In this document: positions 27,884 through 36,217 of the stretch, one piece after another
How positions within the stretch are numbered: position 1 is the stretch's first letter
How the letters are laid out: every line of letters starts with the position of its first letter
NCBI RefSeq assembly: GCF_005048225.1
Contig: NZ_SUNI01000002.1
Location: 279,521-343,520, forward strand
From: Paracoccus gahaiensis
Lineage (GTDB): Bacteria; Pseudomonadota; Alphaproteobacteria; Rhodobacterales; Rhodobacteraceae
Direction: 5' to 3'
DNA: 64,000 bases
Program-made: the position numbers and the translations under genes
The notes under the pieces: generated by a model
The model's database searches: none
The model's input: only the letters and a program-made list of their open reading frames with translations
Told to the model about the DNA's origin: nothing

Positions 27884-28954
27884 TCAGACGAACTGCTTGG
27901 CCAGCTTCAGGCCCTGGCCCTGATAGTTGGACCGGATCCCCTCGCCATAGAGCCGCTCGGGCCGCGCGCTCATGCGTTCATAGACCAGCCGGCCGACGGT
28001 CTGGCCATGCTCCAGCACGAAGGGCGCCTCGTGGCAGCGTACCTCTAGGACGCCGCGCGCCCCGGCGCCGGCCTCTCCGATCCCGAAGCCCGGGTCGAAG
28101 AACCCCGCGTAATGGACGCGGAACTCGCCCACCATCGCCAAGTAGGGGGCCATCTCGGCAGCGTAATCGGCGGGGATGGCCACCGATTCGCGGCTGACGA
28201 GGATGTAGAAGGCGCCGGGGTCCAGGATCAGCCGCCCCTGGGTCGTGCGCAGCTCGTCCCAGAACTCGGTCGAGGGATAGGCGCCGATGCGGTCCAGGTC
28301 GATCACCCCGCTATGGGGCCGCGCCCGATAGCCGACCAGATCGCCCGCAGCGGGGCGCAGGTCCACCGAGAACCCCAGACCCTGGTCGATCAGCGCGGGC
28401 GCTCCGCCGACCAGCGGCTGCTCGGCATGCAGCGCCGTCAGCTGGGCATCCGTCAGCACCGCCTGCCCCTGCCGCAGGCGCAGCTGGTTCAGGCGCATGC
28501 CCGGGCGCACCAGGACAGAGAAGCTGCGCGGGCAGATCTCGGCATACAGGGGGCCGTCATAGCCCTCGGGCAGGCGGTCGAACTCGGTCCCGTCATCGGT
28601 GACCAGCCGCGTCAGAAGGTCCAGCCGCCCGGTCGAGGATTTCGCATTGGCCACGGCCGAGATCCCGGCGGGCAGGGTGATCGCCTCCTGCAGCGGGATC
28701 AGGTAGACGCAGCCGCGCTCCAGCACGGCGCCGTCCGACAGGTCCATCCGGTGCATGCAGAAATCGTCCAGCCGGTCTTCGATGCGCTTGCCGCGCCCGG
28801 CCAGAAAGCTGGCACGCAGCCGCAGGGCGGTGGTCCCCAAGCGCAGGTCCAGGCTGGCGGGCTGGATCTGTTCGGGCGTGACGGGCAGATCGGCCCGGAT
28901 CGCGCCTTGGGCGATCAGGTCGCGGATCCGATGGTCGGGCAGAACGCCGTTCAT
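27884..28954 (-). CDS. dcd: 2'-Deoxycytidine 5'-triphosphate deaminase, bimodular
   Basis: A 356-residue protein with two dUTPase-fold modules, the long dCTP deaminase form common in alphaproteobacteria; the ordinary enzyme is about 190 residues. It deaminates dCTP to dUTP, feeding dUTPase and thymidylate synthesis. Visible segments are QIQPASLDLRLG (about 30), AVANAKSSTGRLDLLTRLV (about 100), and in the second module GRLILDPGAFYILVSRE and GFFDPGFGIG. The ATG is preceded by a GAGAGTTC stretch that includes GGAGAG. tRNA-Pro lies just upstream on the same strand. Confidence 0.88.
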   Translation of the reverse strand: MNGVLPDHRIRDLIAQGAIRADLPVTPEQIQPASLDLRLGTTALRLRASFLAGRGKRIEDRLDDFCMHRMDLSDGAVLERGCVYLIPLQEAITLPAGISAVANAKSSTGRLDLLTRLVTDDGTEFDRLPEGYDGPLYAEICPRSFSVLVRPGMRLNQLRLRQGQAVLTDAQLTALHAEQPLVGGAPALIDQGLGFSVDLRPAAGDLVGYRARPHSGVIDLDRIGAYPSTEFWDELRTTQGRLILDPGAFYILVSRESVAIPADYAAEMAPYLAMVGEFRVHYAGFFDPGFGIGEAGAGARGVLEVRCHEAPFVLEHGQTVGRLVYERMSARPERLYGEGIRSNYQGQGLKLAKQFV

Positions 28955-28988
28955 CCTGAACTCTCCTGCAGGGAAAGGGGGGAAAGGG

Positions 28989-29020
28989 AAACGCCCATCC
29001 CCGCAAGGGAATGGGCGTTT
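28989..29020 (-). terminator. Terminator downstream of tRNA-Pro
   Basis: On the minus strand, a stem AAACGCCCAT...ATGGGCGTTT with inner CCC/GGG pairing and loop TTGC begins 6 nt after the tRNA CCA end. The T-rich 3' flank supports intrinsic termination before dcd. Confidence 0.75.
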
Positions 29021-29026
29021 TCGGAA

Positions 29027-29104
29027 TGGTCGGGCCGGAGAGATTCGAACTCTCGGCCTTCCGTCCCCCAGACGGACGCGCTAACCAGGCTGCGCCACGG
29101 CCCG
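29027..29104 (-). tRNA. tRNA-Pro(GGG)
   Basis: A 78-nt gene including an encoded CCA end. The acceptor stem CGGGCCG pairs with CGGCCCG, and the discriminator base is A. The anticodon stem TCCGT/ACGGA holds the loop CTGGGGG, giving anticodon GGG (reading CCC and CCU) and G37, as expected for tRNA-Pro. The T arm GAGAGTTCGAATCTCTC is intact. The sequence ends 6 nt before an intrinsic terminator. Confidence 0.95.
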
Positions 29105-29183
29105 ACGAGCACCCTATAGTGCGATCCGGCGGACCAGCACAAGGGCTGCGGGGCGGAAATCGTCACCAAATCGCAATGACCCG

Positions 29184-29729
29184 TCAGCCAAGCCGCAACA
29201 TCGCCTGGCCAAGCCGCAGGGCGACCGGCCGCACCGCCGGCCAGCGCGGATCGGCGGGCGTGATCTGCTGAAGATGCCGGGTGATCTGGGTCAGCCGGAC
29301 CAGCCAGGCTGTTGGTTGCGGCGCGTGGTCCAGCGGGGCAGACGGAGGCATGGGGATGGCGGATTGCCGGGGCAGATCGTCGGACATGGGCAGTCTTTCC
29401 TCGTCGGCAGGGATCGGGTCGGGCAGGGCCGCATCGCCCAAGGCTGGCGCCGCCAACTGCGCCGCCCCGCGCCGGCGCACGCTCTCGCCCCGGTCCTGAT
29501 CGATCAGCTTGCGGGCGCCCCGGATGGTCAGCCCATCATCGCGCAGTAGCGCACAGATCCCGGCGACCAGATCCAGATCGCCGGGCCGGTAATAGCGCCG
29601 CCCATCGGGTCGCTTCATCGGCTTCAGCGCCGCGAACTGGGTTTCCCAATAGCGCAGGACATGGGGTGCGACACCGATCAGGGTCGCCGCCTCGCCGATC
29701 GACCGGAATGCCTCTGCGCCCTTTGCCAT
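29184..29729 (-). CDS. MerR-family transcriptional regulator
   Basis: A 181-residue protein with an N-terminal MerR-type winged helix (about residues 10-80): FRSIGEAATLIGVAPHVLRY, then WETQFAALKPMKRPDGRRYY. A proline-rich linker and a C-terminal helix follow (about 140-181). It lacks the cysteines of metal-sensing MerR proteins. This MerR gene after ihfA is standard in Rhodobacterales; its target is unknown. It begins 14 nt after the ihfA stop codon, so the two form one unit. The open frame extends upstream through ihfA but has no homology there. Confidence 0.82.
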   Translation of the reverse strand: MAKGAEAFRSIGEAATLIGVAPHVLRYWETQFAALKPMKRPDGRRYYRPGDLDLVAGICALLRDDGLTIRGARKLIDQDRGESVRRRGAAQLAAPALGDAALPDPIPADEERLPMSDDLPRQSAIPMPPSAPLDHAPQPTAWLVRLTQITRHLQQITPADPRWPAVRPVALRLGQAMLRLG

Positions 29730-29743
29730 CCGCTGCGGCGCGC

Positions 29744-30046
29744 CTACCGCTTGTTCCCGGCGGCCACGCGATCCTTCATCAGGTGCGAGGGCCGGAAGGA
29801 CAGCACGCGGCGAGGCGTGATCGGCACCTCTTCCCCGGTCTTGGGATTGCGGCCGATCCGCTCGTTCTTGTCGCGCACCGAAAATGTCCCGAAGGACGAG
29901 ATCTTGACCTGCTCCCCCCGGACGAGCGCGTCCGAGATATGGTCCAGCACGCTTTCGACCAGCTGCGCGGATTCGTGGCGGGACAGGCCGACATCGCGGA
30001 ACACCGCTTCGGCAAGGTCCATTCGGGTCAAGGTCTTGTCGCCCAT
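29744..30046 (-). CDS. ihfA: Integration host factor subunit alpha
   Basis: A 100-residue HU/IHF-fold DNA-bending protein that pairs with IhfB in recombination, replication and transcription. The family core [20 protein letters not shown] and the DNA-intercalating arm region [15 protein letters not shown] are visible. The ATG ([16 protein letters not shown]) is the family start. In many relatives it follows fabH directly; here an opposite-strand zinc-finger gene lies between them. Confidence 0.95.
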   Translation of the reverse strand: MGDKTLTRMDLAEAVFRDVGLSRHESAQLVESVLDHISDALVRGEQVKISSFGTFSVRDKNERIGRNPKTGEEVPITPRRVLSFRPSHLMKDRVAAGNKR

Positions 30047-30278
30047 GGTGGGTCCTCATGAATTGGAGGGAAGATGGTTCGATTTTCGCTGCCTGTCAAC
30101 GAGAAGGCGGGGAAATCGTTCCCCGTCCGATACTTGTCCGTGCGAAAGGCCCCGCAATCCGCCCATCCCTGCCGCGCGGACGGCGGGCCATCCCGGATCG
30201 GCTCGGGGCCATCCGCTCCTTTTCATTGCAGCGCCGCGCCCCCATCTAGGGATCAGCGCACAAGGACAGGAGAGCCGG

Positions 30279-30557
30279 ATGGCAGGCGGATGGGCCCGCG
30301 ACGACGCGGTGAACGACCAGATCGAGATCAGCACGGCCGAGGCCATCGCCCGCGCCCGTCAGGCCGCCGCCCGGCGCACGGCCCAAGGCGACAGCGCCAC
30401 GCAGTGCGCCGAATGCGACGAGCCGATCCCCGAGGCGCGCCGTCTGGCCCAGCCCGGCGTCAAGCTGTGCATGACCTGCCAGTCCGGCCATGACCACAGC
30501 CGCCGCCCGGCAGGCGGCCCGAACCGCCGCGCCAGCAAGGATGCCCTGCTGAAATAG
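30279..30557 (+). CDS. DksA/TraR-type C4 zinc-finger protein
   Basis: A 92-residue protein with a single treble-clef-like C4 finger: C43, C46, C64, C67 (CAEC...CMTC), as in short DksA/TraR-family proteins such as YbiI. The N-terminal part is helical and alanine-rich; the C-terminus is basic. Members of this family can bind RNA polymerase secondary channel, but the acidic coiled-coil tip of DksA is not evident, so regulation of transcription is uncertain. The ATG has AGGAGA at good spacing. It converges with fabH across a dispersed repeat. Confidence 0.78.
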   Translation: MAGGWARDDAVNDQIEISTAEAIARARQAAARRTAQGDSATQCAECDEPIPEARRLAQPGVKLCMTCQSGHDHSRRPAGGPNRRASKDALLK

Positions 30558-30565
30558 CCCGCCGC

Positions 30566-30624
30566 TTCATCTTGGCAAAAATATCCCGGGGGGAGTCCGA
30601 CAGGACGGGGGGCAGCGCCCCCCT
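30566..30624 (+). repeat. Dispersed hairpin repeat, copy 4 (convergent gap)
   Basis: TTCATCTTGGCAAAAATAT then CCCGGGGGGA, hairpin GTCC-GACA-GGAC, and hairpin GGGGGGC-AGC-GCCCCCC (30607-30623). It matches the copy at 12368 closely, with a changed first-hairpin loop. It lies between the zinc-finger gene and fabH, which converge. Confidence 0.8.
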
Positions 30625-30630
30625 GCGGCG

Positions 30631-31602
30631 CTACCAGCGCAGGACCACCGCGCCCCAGCTCAGGCCCCCGCCGATCGCCTCGGTCAGCAGCACGTCGCCG
30701 GGCGCGAAGCGTCCCTCGCCATCGGCCACGGACAGGGCCAGCGGGATGGACGCGGCAGAGGTGTTGCCGTGATCGGCGACGGTCAGCACGACCTTGTCCA
30801 GCGGCAGGCCCATCTTCTGGGCAGTGGCGGTGATGATGCGCAGATTGGCCTGATGCGGCACCAGCCAGTCCACATCCGCGGCCGTCAGCCCGGCCCGTCC
30901 GAGGGCGGTCTGGGCGGTGCTGGCCAGTTTCTCGACCGCGTGGCGAAAGACCAGATTGCCCTGCATCCGCAGCTTGCCGACCGTTCCCGTCGCCGAGACC
31001 CCGCCATCGACATAGAGAAGCTCGCGGTACTTTCCGTCGCTGTTCAGATCCGAGGCGAGAAGGCCGCGATCCTCGCTGGTCCCCTCGCTTTCCTGGGCTT
31101 CCAGGATGACCGCCCCGGCGCCGTCGCCGAACAGCACGCAGGTGCTGCGATCGGTCCAGTCCATGATGCGGGAAAAGGTCTCGGCGCCGATCACCAGGAT
31201 GCGATCGGCCTGGCCTGCGCGAATCATCGCGTCCGCATTGGCCAGCGCGAAGACGAAGCCCGCGCAGACGGCCTGCACGTCGAAGGCGAAACCCCGCGAC
31301 ATGCCCAGACCCGCCTGCACGATGGTCGCGGTGGCGGGAAAGGTGAAATCGGGGGTCGAGGTCGCCAGGATGATCCCGTCGATCTGGCCGATCTCCATGC
31401 CGGCGCGCTCAAGTGCGGCGCGGGCGGCGCGGATGCCCAGATCGCTGGTCGTCTGGCCCTCGGCGGCGAAGTGGCGCCGCTCGATCCCGGTGCGCGACCG
31501 GATCCAGTCGTCCGAGGTCTCCAGCTTGTCCTCGAACCAGCTGTTCTCGACGATGCGCTCGGGCAGGTAGTGGCCGGTTCCCCGGACGATCGCACGTCGC
31601 AT
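30631..31602 (-). CDS. fabH: Beta-ketoacyl-ACP synthase III
   Basis: A 323-residue thiolase-fold enzyme that starts fatty acid synthesis by condensing acetyl-CoA with malonyl-ACP. The Cys-His-Asn triad is visible: AVCAGF (Cys about 112), VPHQANLRI (His about 247) and DHGNTSAAS (Asn about 277). The ATG overlaps the plsX stop by one base (TGATG); a GTG lies one codon upstream. plsX-fabH coupling is standard. Confidence 0.95.
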   Translation of the reverse strand: MRRAIVRGTGHYLPERIVENSWFEDKLETSDDWIRSRTGIERRHFAAEGQTTSDLGIRAARAALERAGMEIGQIDGIILATSTPDFTFPATATIVQAGLGMSRGFAFDVQAVCAGFVFALANADAMIRAGQADRILVIGAETFSRIMDWTDRSTCVLFGDGAGAVILEAQESEGTSEDRGLLASDLNSDGKYRELLYVDGGVSATGTVGKLRMQGNLVFRHAVEKLASTAQTALGRAGLTAADVDWLVPHQANLRIITATAQKMGLPLDKVVLTVADHGNTSAASIPLALSVADGEGRFAPGDVLLTEAIGGGLSWGAVVLRW

Positions 31603-32711
31603 CACGAAGCCTCTCCTGCATCGGCCGCACCCGCCGAGGCGGCGGCGGCGCCTTGGGCCACGCGCGCGGCCAGGCGGTCCTGAAAGCCGGACTTGGCCAG
31701 CGTGAAGGCCAGCTTGATGGCCGCCGACACGCCGGTCGCATCGGCCGATCCGTGGGATTTCACGACCGTGCCGTTCAGCCCTAGGAAGATGCCGCCATTC
31801 ACCCGGCGCGGGTCGATGCGTTTCTGCAGACGTTTCAGCGAGGTCATGGCCAGCACCGCCGCGAATTTCGACATGATCGAATTCGAGAAGGCCTCCTTGA
31901 GGAAATCGCCGACCAGCTTGGCGGTCCCCTCGCCGGTCTTCAAGGCGACATTGCCGGTGAACCCGTCGGTCACGATCACATCCACGCGGTCCGAGGGCAG
32001 ATCGCCCCCCTCGACGAAGCCCACATAGGCATAGCTGCCATTGGCGGCGGCCTCGATCATCTCATGGGCCTGTTTCAGCTCGGCGCGGCCTTTGTGATCC
32101 TCGGTGCCCACGTTCAGCAGGCCGACCCGGGGCATCTCGACCCCCAGCCCGTTGCGGGCATAGGAGGCGCCCATCAGCGCATATTGCAGCAGGTCATGCG
32201 CGTCGGCGCGGATGTCGGCGCCCACGTCCAGCATGATGTTGAACCCCTGCGGGCTGCGCGAGGGCCACAGGCAGGCGATGGCGGGACGGTTCACGCCCGG
32301 CAGCTTGCGCAGGCGCAGCATCGACAGCGCCATCAGCGCGCCGGTATTCCCGCAGGAGACGGCGACCTGCGCCTCGCCCTGCCGCACCGATTCGACGGCG
32401 GACCACATGGACGTGCCCTCGCCCTTGCGGATGATCTGGCTGGGCTTGTCATGCATGGTGACGACGCCGCCCGCATGGCGGATGTCGCAGCGGCCGGCCA
32501 GCCCCTTGCGGCGCGCGATCAGACCCGTCAGCTGCGCCTGATCGCCATGGACGATGAAGCGGATCTCGGGGTTCTTCTCGGCGCTTTCGGCCATGCCCGC
32601 GACCACGACCGAGGGGCCACGATCGCCGCCCATGGCATCAACCGATATGACCACGCTGCCCCCGGTGTCAGGGGCGCGCGGTGCCGGCATGCTCGCGGAG
32701 GAAACGGTCAT
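31602..32711 (-). CDS. plsX: Phosphate acyltransferase PlsX
   Basis: A 369-residue peripheral membrane enzyme converting acyl-ACP to acyl-phosphate for PlsY, the first step of phospholipid synthesis. Family segments include VVISVDAMGGDRGP (about residue 20), SCGNTGALMALSMLRLR (about 118), TDGFTGNVALKTGEG (about 250) and NGGIFLGLNGTVVKSHGSAD (about 308). The 18-residue N-terminal extension before the conserved core is short and variable; a second ATG at codon 8 is an alternative start. It lies 21 nt after rpmF. Confidence 0.94.
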   Translation of the reverse strand: MTVSSASMPAPRAPDTGGSVVISVDAMGGDRGPSVVVAGMAESAEKNPEIRFIVHGDQAQLTGLIARRKGLAGRCDIRHAGGVVTMHDKPSQIIRKGEGTSMWSAVESVRQGEAQVAVSCGNTGALMALSMLRLRKLPGVNRPAIACLWPSRSPQGFNIMLDVGADIRADAHDLLQYALMGASYARNGLGVEMPRVGLLNVGTEDHKGRAELKQAHEMIEAAANGSYAYVGFVEGGDLPSDRVDVIVTDGFTGNVALKTGEGTAKLVGDFLKEAFSNSIMSKFAAVLAMTSLKRLQKRIDPRRVNGGIFLGLNGTVVKSHGSADATGVSAAIKLAFTLAKSGFQDRLAARVAQGAAAASAGAADAGEAS

Positions 32712-32732
32712 CAGGACGCGCTGCGGGCCAAA

Positions 32733-32939
32733 TCAGGCCGCGTCGTCGTCCAGGTCAACCTCGGTCGCCTGCGCGATCACTTCGCGGCCCGCGTAATGGC
32801 CGCAGGACGGGCAGACGTGATGCGGGCGCTTCAGCTCGCCGCAGTTCGAGCATTCGTTCGGGTTGCCCGCGACCAGCGCATCATGCGCACGGCGCATGTT
32901 GCGCTTGGACCGGGTTACGCGATTCTGAGGGACAGCCAT
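32733..32939 (-). CDS. rpmF: 50S ribosomal protein L32
   Basis: A 68-residue ribosomal protein. The N-terminus [20 protein letters not shown] is invariant in the family. A zinc-ribbon with C30, C33, C43 and C46 (CSNC...CPSC) is complete, so this is the zinc-binding form. The open frame continues upstream but the family start is clear. The order rpmF-plsX-fabH is conserved in many bacteria. Confidence 0.97.
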   Translation of the reverse strand: MAVPQNRVTRSKRNMRRAHDALVAGNPNECSNCGELKRPHHVCPSCGHYAGREVIAQATEVDLDDDAA

Positions 32940-33171
32940 GTCACCACCTGATGTAAAGGGATGCCGCGCCGCAACGCCGATGCATCCAGGATTTGAAGTC
33001 GTAAATGAACCGCGCAGATACGCGATCACTTCCCGGGCTGCAAGCCCTCTAGGCCGGGCAGGGGCAGGAAATGCACCGCCCGGACCCCTGCAACCGCACG
33101 AATTCCGGTCCGGTGCGGCACGGATGCCTCCCTTGCGGCGCTTTCACGCCCCGCGGGCGAACCACGCGCGG

Positions 33172-33705
33172 TCAGGATTCGCGCGGCGTCTCGCCCAGCA
33201 GCTTCTCCAGTCCGGCAAAGGGGCGGCGGGTGTCGTCCGCCTCTTCGGGCGCCGGGGCCGTGGCGGTCAGGGCCGCCCCCTTGGCGCGGGGATATTCCGG
33301 CAGGGCCAGCGACAGGGCCTCGACCATGATGGCGCTGAGGTCGATGAAATTGCCCAGGGGCTCCAGCGTCTCGTCGGGCATCTCGACCTCGTCGCCCTCG
33401 GGCTGGCTCAGATGCGGGGTGAACTGGATGCGCACCTGATCGGTGATGTCGCTCTTCACCGGCTTCAGCGTCACCACGCAGGGCTGCGTCACGCGGGCGC
33501 TCAGCGTGCCGGTCAGCAGCCAGCCATCGGTGCCGTGACCGCGCAGCTGGCCCGCAAAGTCGAGGCGGGATAGGGCATCAAGGCCCAGTTCCCCGGCGAT
33601 GGCGGTGCAGACCTCGCTGGTCGGACGCAGGTGAAAGGGTGTGGTCGTGTTGGGGTTGAGATGCGCGACGCGCAGGCGCTGCGGATGCTTGGTGGGATCG
33701 GTCAT
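33172..33705 (-). CDS. YceD/DUF177-family protein
   Basis: A 177-residue cytoplasmic protein of the DUF177 (YceD) family, typically encoded next to rpmF and implicated in 23S rRNA metabolism in E. coli and chloroplasts. The core segment LTGTLSARVTQPCVVTLKPV (about residues 64-83) with its conserved cysteine, and FTPHLSQPEGDEVEMPDETL, identify it. The ATG (MTDPTKHPQRLRV) was chosen for family length; the frame is open far upstream without homology. It is divergent from the BamE-like gene. Confidence 0.85.
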   Translation of the reverse strand: MTDPTKHPQRLRVAHLNPNTTTPFHLRPTSEVCTAIAGELGLDALSRLDFAGQLRGHGTDGWLLTGTLSARVTQPCVVTLKPVKSDITDQVRIQFTPHLSQPEGDEVEMPDETLEPLGNFIDLSAIMVEALSLALPEYPRAKGAALTATAPAPEEADDTRRPFAGLEKLLGETPRES

Positions 33706-33837
33706 GGGGGCCTCGGTCGGTCGGATGGAAGAGGGAAGGGCAGGGGCGCGGCCCGCGGATTGATATTCTTGAGCAGGGTGCCCGAGTTTGCTAGGCAGGG
33801 CGGGCCGCGTCAACCGCCCCAAGGAGGGACCACGCCC

Positions 33838-34287
33838 ATGACCGCCATCAGGACCCTGATGACACTGGCGATTCTGGCTGTCCTCGGGCTTGCCGCCTGT
33901 GCACCCATCTATCGCAACCACGGCTATGTGCCCCCCGCGCTGGATCTGGCGCAGGTGGTGCCCGGCCAGACCACCGTCGACGACCTGCCCGCGCTGATCG
34001 GGCGCCCCTCGGCCCAGGGGCTGCTGACCGGATCCGGCTGGTACTATGTCGGCTCGCGCTGGCGCCGCATGGGCGCCGCCGCCTCGCAAGAGATCGACCG
34101 CAGCGTCGTCGCGATCTCGTTCGCGCCCACCGGCGTGGTCAGCAATGTCGAGACCTTCGGGCTGGAACGGGGCCGCGTCGTCACCCTGTCGCGCCGCGTC
34201 ACCGATGGCAGCGTGACCGAGATCTCGCTGATCGGGCAGCTGTTCGGCAACCTGGGCAACTTCCAGGCGGGCGACTTCATCGACTGA
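33838..34287 (+). CDS. BamE/SmpA-OmlA-family outer membrane lipoprotein
   Basis: A 149-residue lipoprotein. The signal peptide MTAIRTLMTLAILAVLGLAA ends at lipobox cysteine C21 (LAAC), so it is lipidated and sent to the outer membrane. The SmpA/OmlA domain follows, with the typical start VVPGQTTVDDLPALIGRP and YYVGSRW. In proteobacteria this domain is the BamE subunit of the beta-barrel assembly machine. The ribosome binding site AAGGAGGGA is strong. The position divergent from DUF177 is conserved in Rhodobacterales. Confidence 0.88.
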   Translation: MTAIRTLMTLAILAVLGLAACAPIYRNHGYVPPALDLAQVVPGQTTVDDLPALIGRPSAQGLLTGSGWYYVGSRWRRMGAAASQEIDRSVVAISFAPTGVVSNVETFGLERGRVVTLSRRVTDGSVTEISLIGQLFGNLGNFQAGDFID

Positions 34288-34311
34288 CGATCGGGCGGCG
34301 CGGGGCCTGTC

Positions 34312-35322
34312 TCAGGCCGCCGCCGCCAGCCGTTCCGCCATCCGGTGCAGGTCGTCGCGGTGCCCGGTCCGGCCCGAGGGCAGGTCCGGGTCCGAGGTCA
34401 TCGCCATGGCCAGCGCCGGCTGTCGGCGCGTCGCGGGAAAGACATAGACCATCTGCCCGCCATAGCCCCAGCCATAGCGGACGTCGCGCCCGGCCATCTG
34501 GCCCAGGAACCAGCCATAGCCATAGCCCTGCCCGCTGAAGATGCTCGAGGTGCGGCGCTGCCAGCTTTCATCGATCCAAGACCCGGGCACGATCTGGCGC
34601 CCGCCGGCCTGCCCGCCTTGCGCATACATCGCCCCGAAAGCCAGCAGCGACCGGGTGGTCATCGCCATCTGGTTTCCGCCCAGATAGATGCCCTGCGGAT
34701 CGCGGTCCCATCCTGTGATGCGGAAGCCCGGGACCGGTCCCAGCCAGTCGCCCGCCACATCCAGCAGAGGCCGCCCGGTCACGCGGGTCAGGATCGCCGC
34801 GACCAGATGGGTCGAGGCGGTCGAATACTGCATCCGCGTGCCCGGATCCTGGGTGAATTCGGCGGCCAGCGCGCTGCGCACCCAGTTGGGGCTGTTGACC
34901 CACCGGCCATAGTTCCGGCCCGACTGACGCTCCAGCCCGGCCTGCATCGACAGAAGATTGCCGATCGTTATGCGGTTCAGCCTGGGGTCGGGGTCGGCGG
35001 GCAGATCGGCGCGCAGCAGGGGCGCGATGGGCTGGTCCGCGCCCTCCAGCAGGCCCTGCCCGATGGCGATGCCGGTCAGGGCCGAGACGATGGATTTCGA
35101 GGCCGACTTGATGTTCGTGGGGCTGTCGGGGGTGAAGCCGTGATAGCCCTCGGCCGCCAGCTCGGTTCCCGGACCGCCATCGTCGCGCCACAGCGCGATG
35201 GCGCGCAGGGGCGCCATTTGGCCGGCCTCGGCCAGAAGGGGCTGCAGGGCGGCCTGCGCAAGGCGGGGGGCGGCCAGCAAAGGCAGGGCGGCGGCGGTCA
35301 GGATCAGGGTGCGACGTTTCAT
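34312..35322 (-). CDS. Beta-lactamase class C-like serine hydrolase
   Basis: A 336-residue periplasmic protein. A Tat/Sec-like signal peptide (KRR then a hydrophobic stretch, probably cut after AQA near residue 25) precedes the serine-hydrolase fold. The SxxK motif is S73-A-S-K76, and the second-motif tyrosine is in MQYSTASTHL, where the usual YxN is YST. The family includes esterases, D-aminopeptidases and penicillin-binding proteins, and most members do not confer beta-lactam resistance. The first motif is intact, so it is likely active; substrate unknown. It converges with the BamE-like gene. Confidence 0.82.
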   Translation of the reverse strand: MKRRTLILTAAALPLLAAPRLAQAALQPLLAEAGQMAPLRAIALWRDDGGPGTELAAEGYHGFTPDSPTNIKSASKSIVSALTGIAIGQGLLEGADQPIAPLLRADLPADPDPRLNRITIGNLLSMQAGLERQSGRNYGRWVNSPNWVRSALAAEFTQDPGTRMQYSTASTHLVAAILTRVTGRPLLDVAGDWLGPVPGFRITGWDRDPQGIYLGGNQMAMTTRSLLAFGAMYAQGGQAGGRQIVPGSWIDESWQRRTSSIFSGQGYGYGWFLGQMAGRDVRYGWGYGGQMVYVFPATRRQPALAMAMTSDPDLPSGRTGHRDDLHRMAERLAAAA

Positions 35323-35424
35323 GGCGGCAGTATGCGGCGCCATGTCCGGCAGGGGCAATCACGCTTGCGTGGGGCGGGTGCGACCATTACGCAGGTCCGG
35401 TTCCTGCCCCGAAAGGCCCCCGAC

Positions 35425-36168
35425 ATGAGCGCATTGGACGATCTTGCCCCGGTTCCCTTTCACGATGCGGACGCGCCGCAGCGCGCGCGGATGCTGTCGC
35501 GGCTGGCCGATACCGAGCTGTCGGTGGCCCTGCTGCGCGAACCTCTCCATGACGCGGTCGAATTGCAGATCTTTGATCTTGAGGGCGCGCGCGTGGCGCT
35601 GGCCTGCGACAGCGAGGACCGGCTGGCCGATTTCTTCGGCCGGGCCGTGGCCTATGCCGCCCTGCCGGGCCGGGTGCTGGCCGAGCTGCTGAAGGCTGAC
35701 GGCGCGGGGCTGCTGGTCAATCCCGGCCACCCGTCCGAGATGATGCTGGACGCGGCGATGCTGGACTGGCTGACCGGCGCCCTGCAGGCCGCCCCCCAGA
35801 CGGGCGAGGCGCAGCTGCGCCTGACCGCGCCCGATCCGCAGGTGGCCGAGGTGCTGGGCCGGCCCCTGTCCGAACGGTTGGCCGATCTGCGCGGGCTGAT
35901 CGCCGGGGCGGCGCTGGTCGGCAGCCAGGCCGCGGGCGGCGCGGATCGCGGGCATCTGCTGCTGATCGCGGGCGCGCCCGTGGACCGCCAGCCCGCCATC
36001 GCCAAGGCCCTGTCCGAGGCGCTGGCCTTCCTGCCCCCCCAGCCCGGCGGCGTCGACATCAGCTTTGCCGAGACCCCGCCGCCCCCCGGCGCGCTGCTGT
36101 TCGATCTGGCCCTGCCTGCGCCCGAGGAACCGGCGCCCCGGCCCAAGGGCCCCCCGATCCTGCGCTGA
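35425..36168 (+). CDS. SseB-family N-terminal domain protein
   Basis: A 247-residue soluble protein with an SseB N-terminal-type domain (about residues 10-115): VPFHDADAPQRARMLSRL, LQIFDLEGARVALAC and AGLLVNPGHPSEMML. The C-terminal half is less conserved and ends in a proline-rich tail. SseB in E. coli enhances rhodanese/serine-sensitivity functions, but the biochemical role of the family is unclear. The ATG with GAAAGG upstream fits the domain start; the frame runs far upstream, antisense to the serine hydrolase, without homology. Confidence 0.75.
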   Translation: MSALDDLAPVPFHDADAPQRARMLSRLADTELSVALLREPLHDAVELQIFDLEGARVALACDSEDRLADFFGRAVAYAALPGRVLAELLKADGAGLLVNPGHPSEMMLDAAMLDWLTGALQAAPQTGEAQLRLTAPDPQVAEVLGRPLSERLADLRGLIAGAALVGSQAAGGADRGHLLLIAGAPVDRQPAIAKALSEALAFLPPQPGGVDISFAETPPPPGALLFDLALPAPEEPAPRPKGPPILR

Positions 36169-36217
36169 GGCGGCCAAGCGCGGTTGCAGAGCCGGGGTCA
36201 ACCTGCGACAAACCGGC

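Noticed and set aside
34312..35322. Antibiotic-resistance beta-lactamase
   Set aside because: The SxxK motif is present, but YxN is YST and general sequence is that of the broad serine hydrolase family, most of which are esterases or peptidases.
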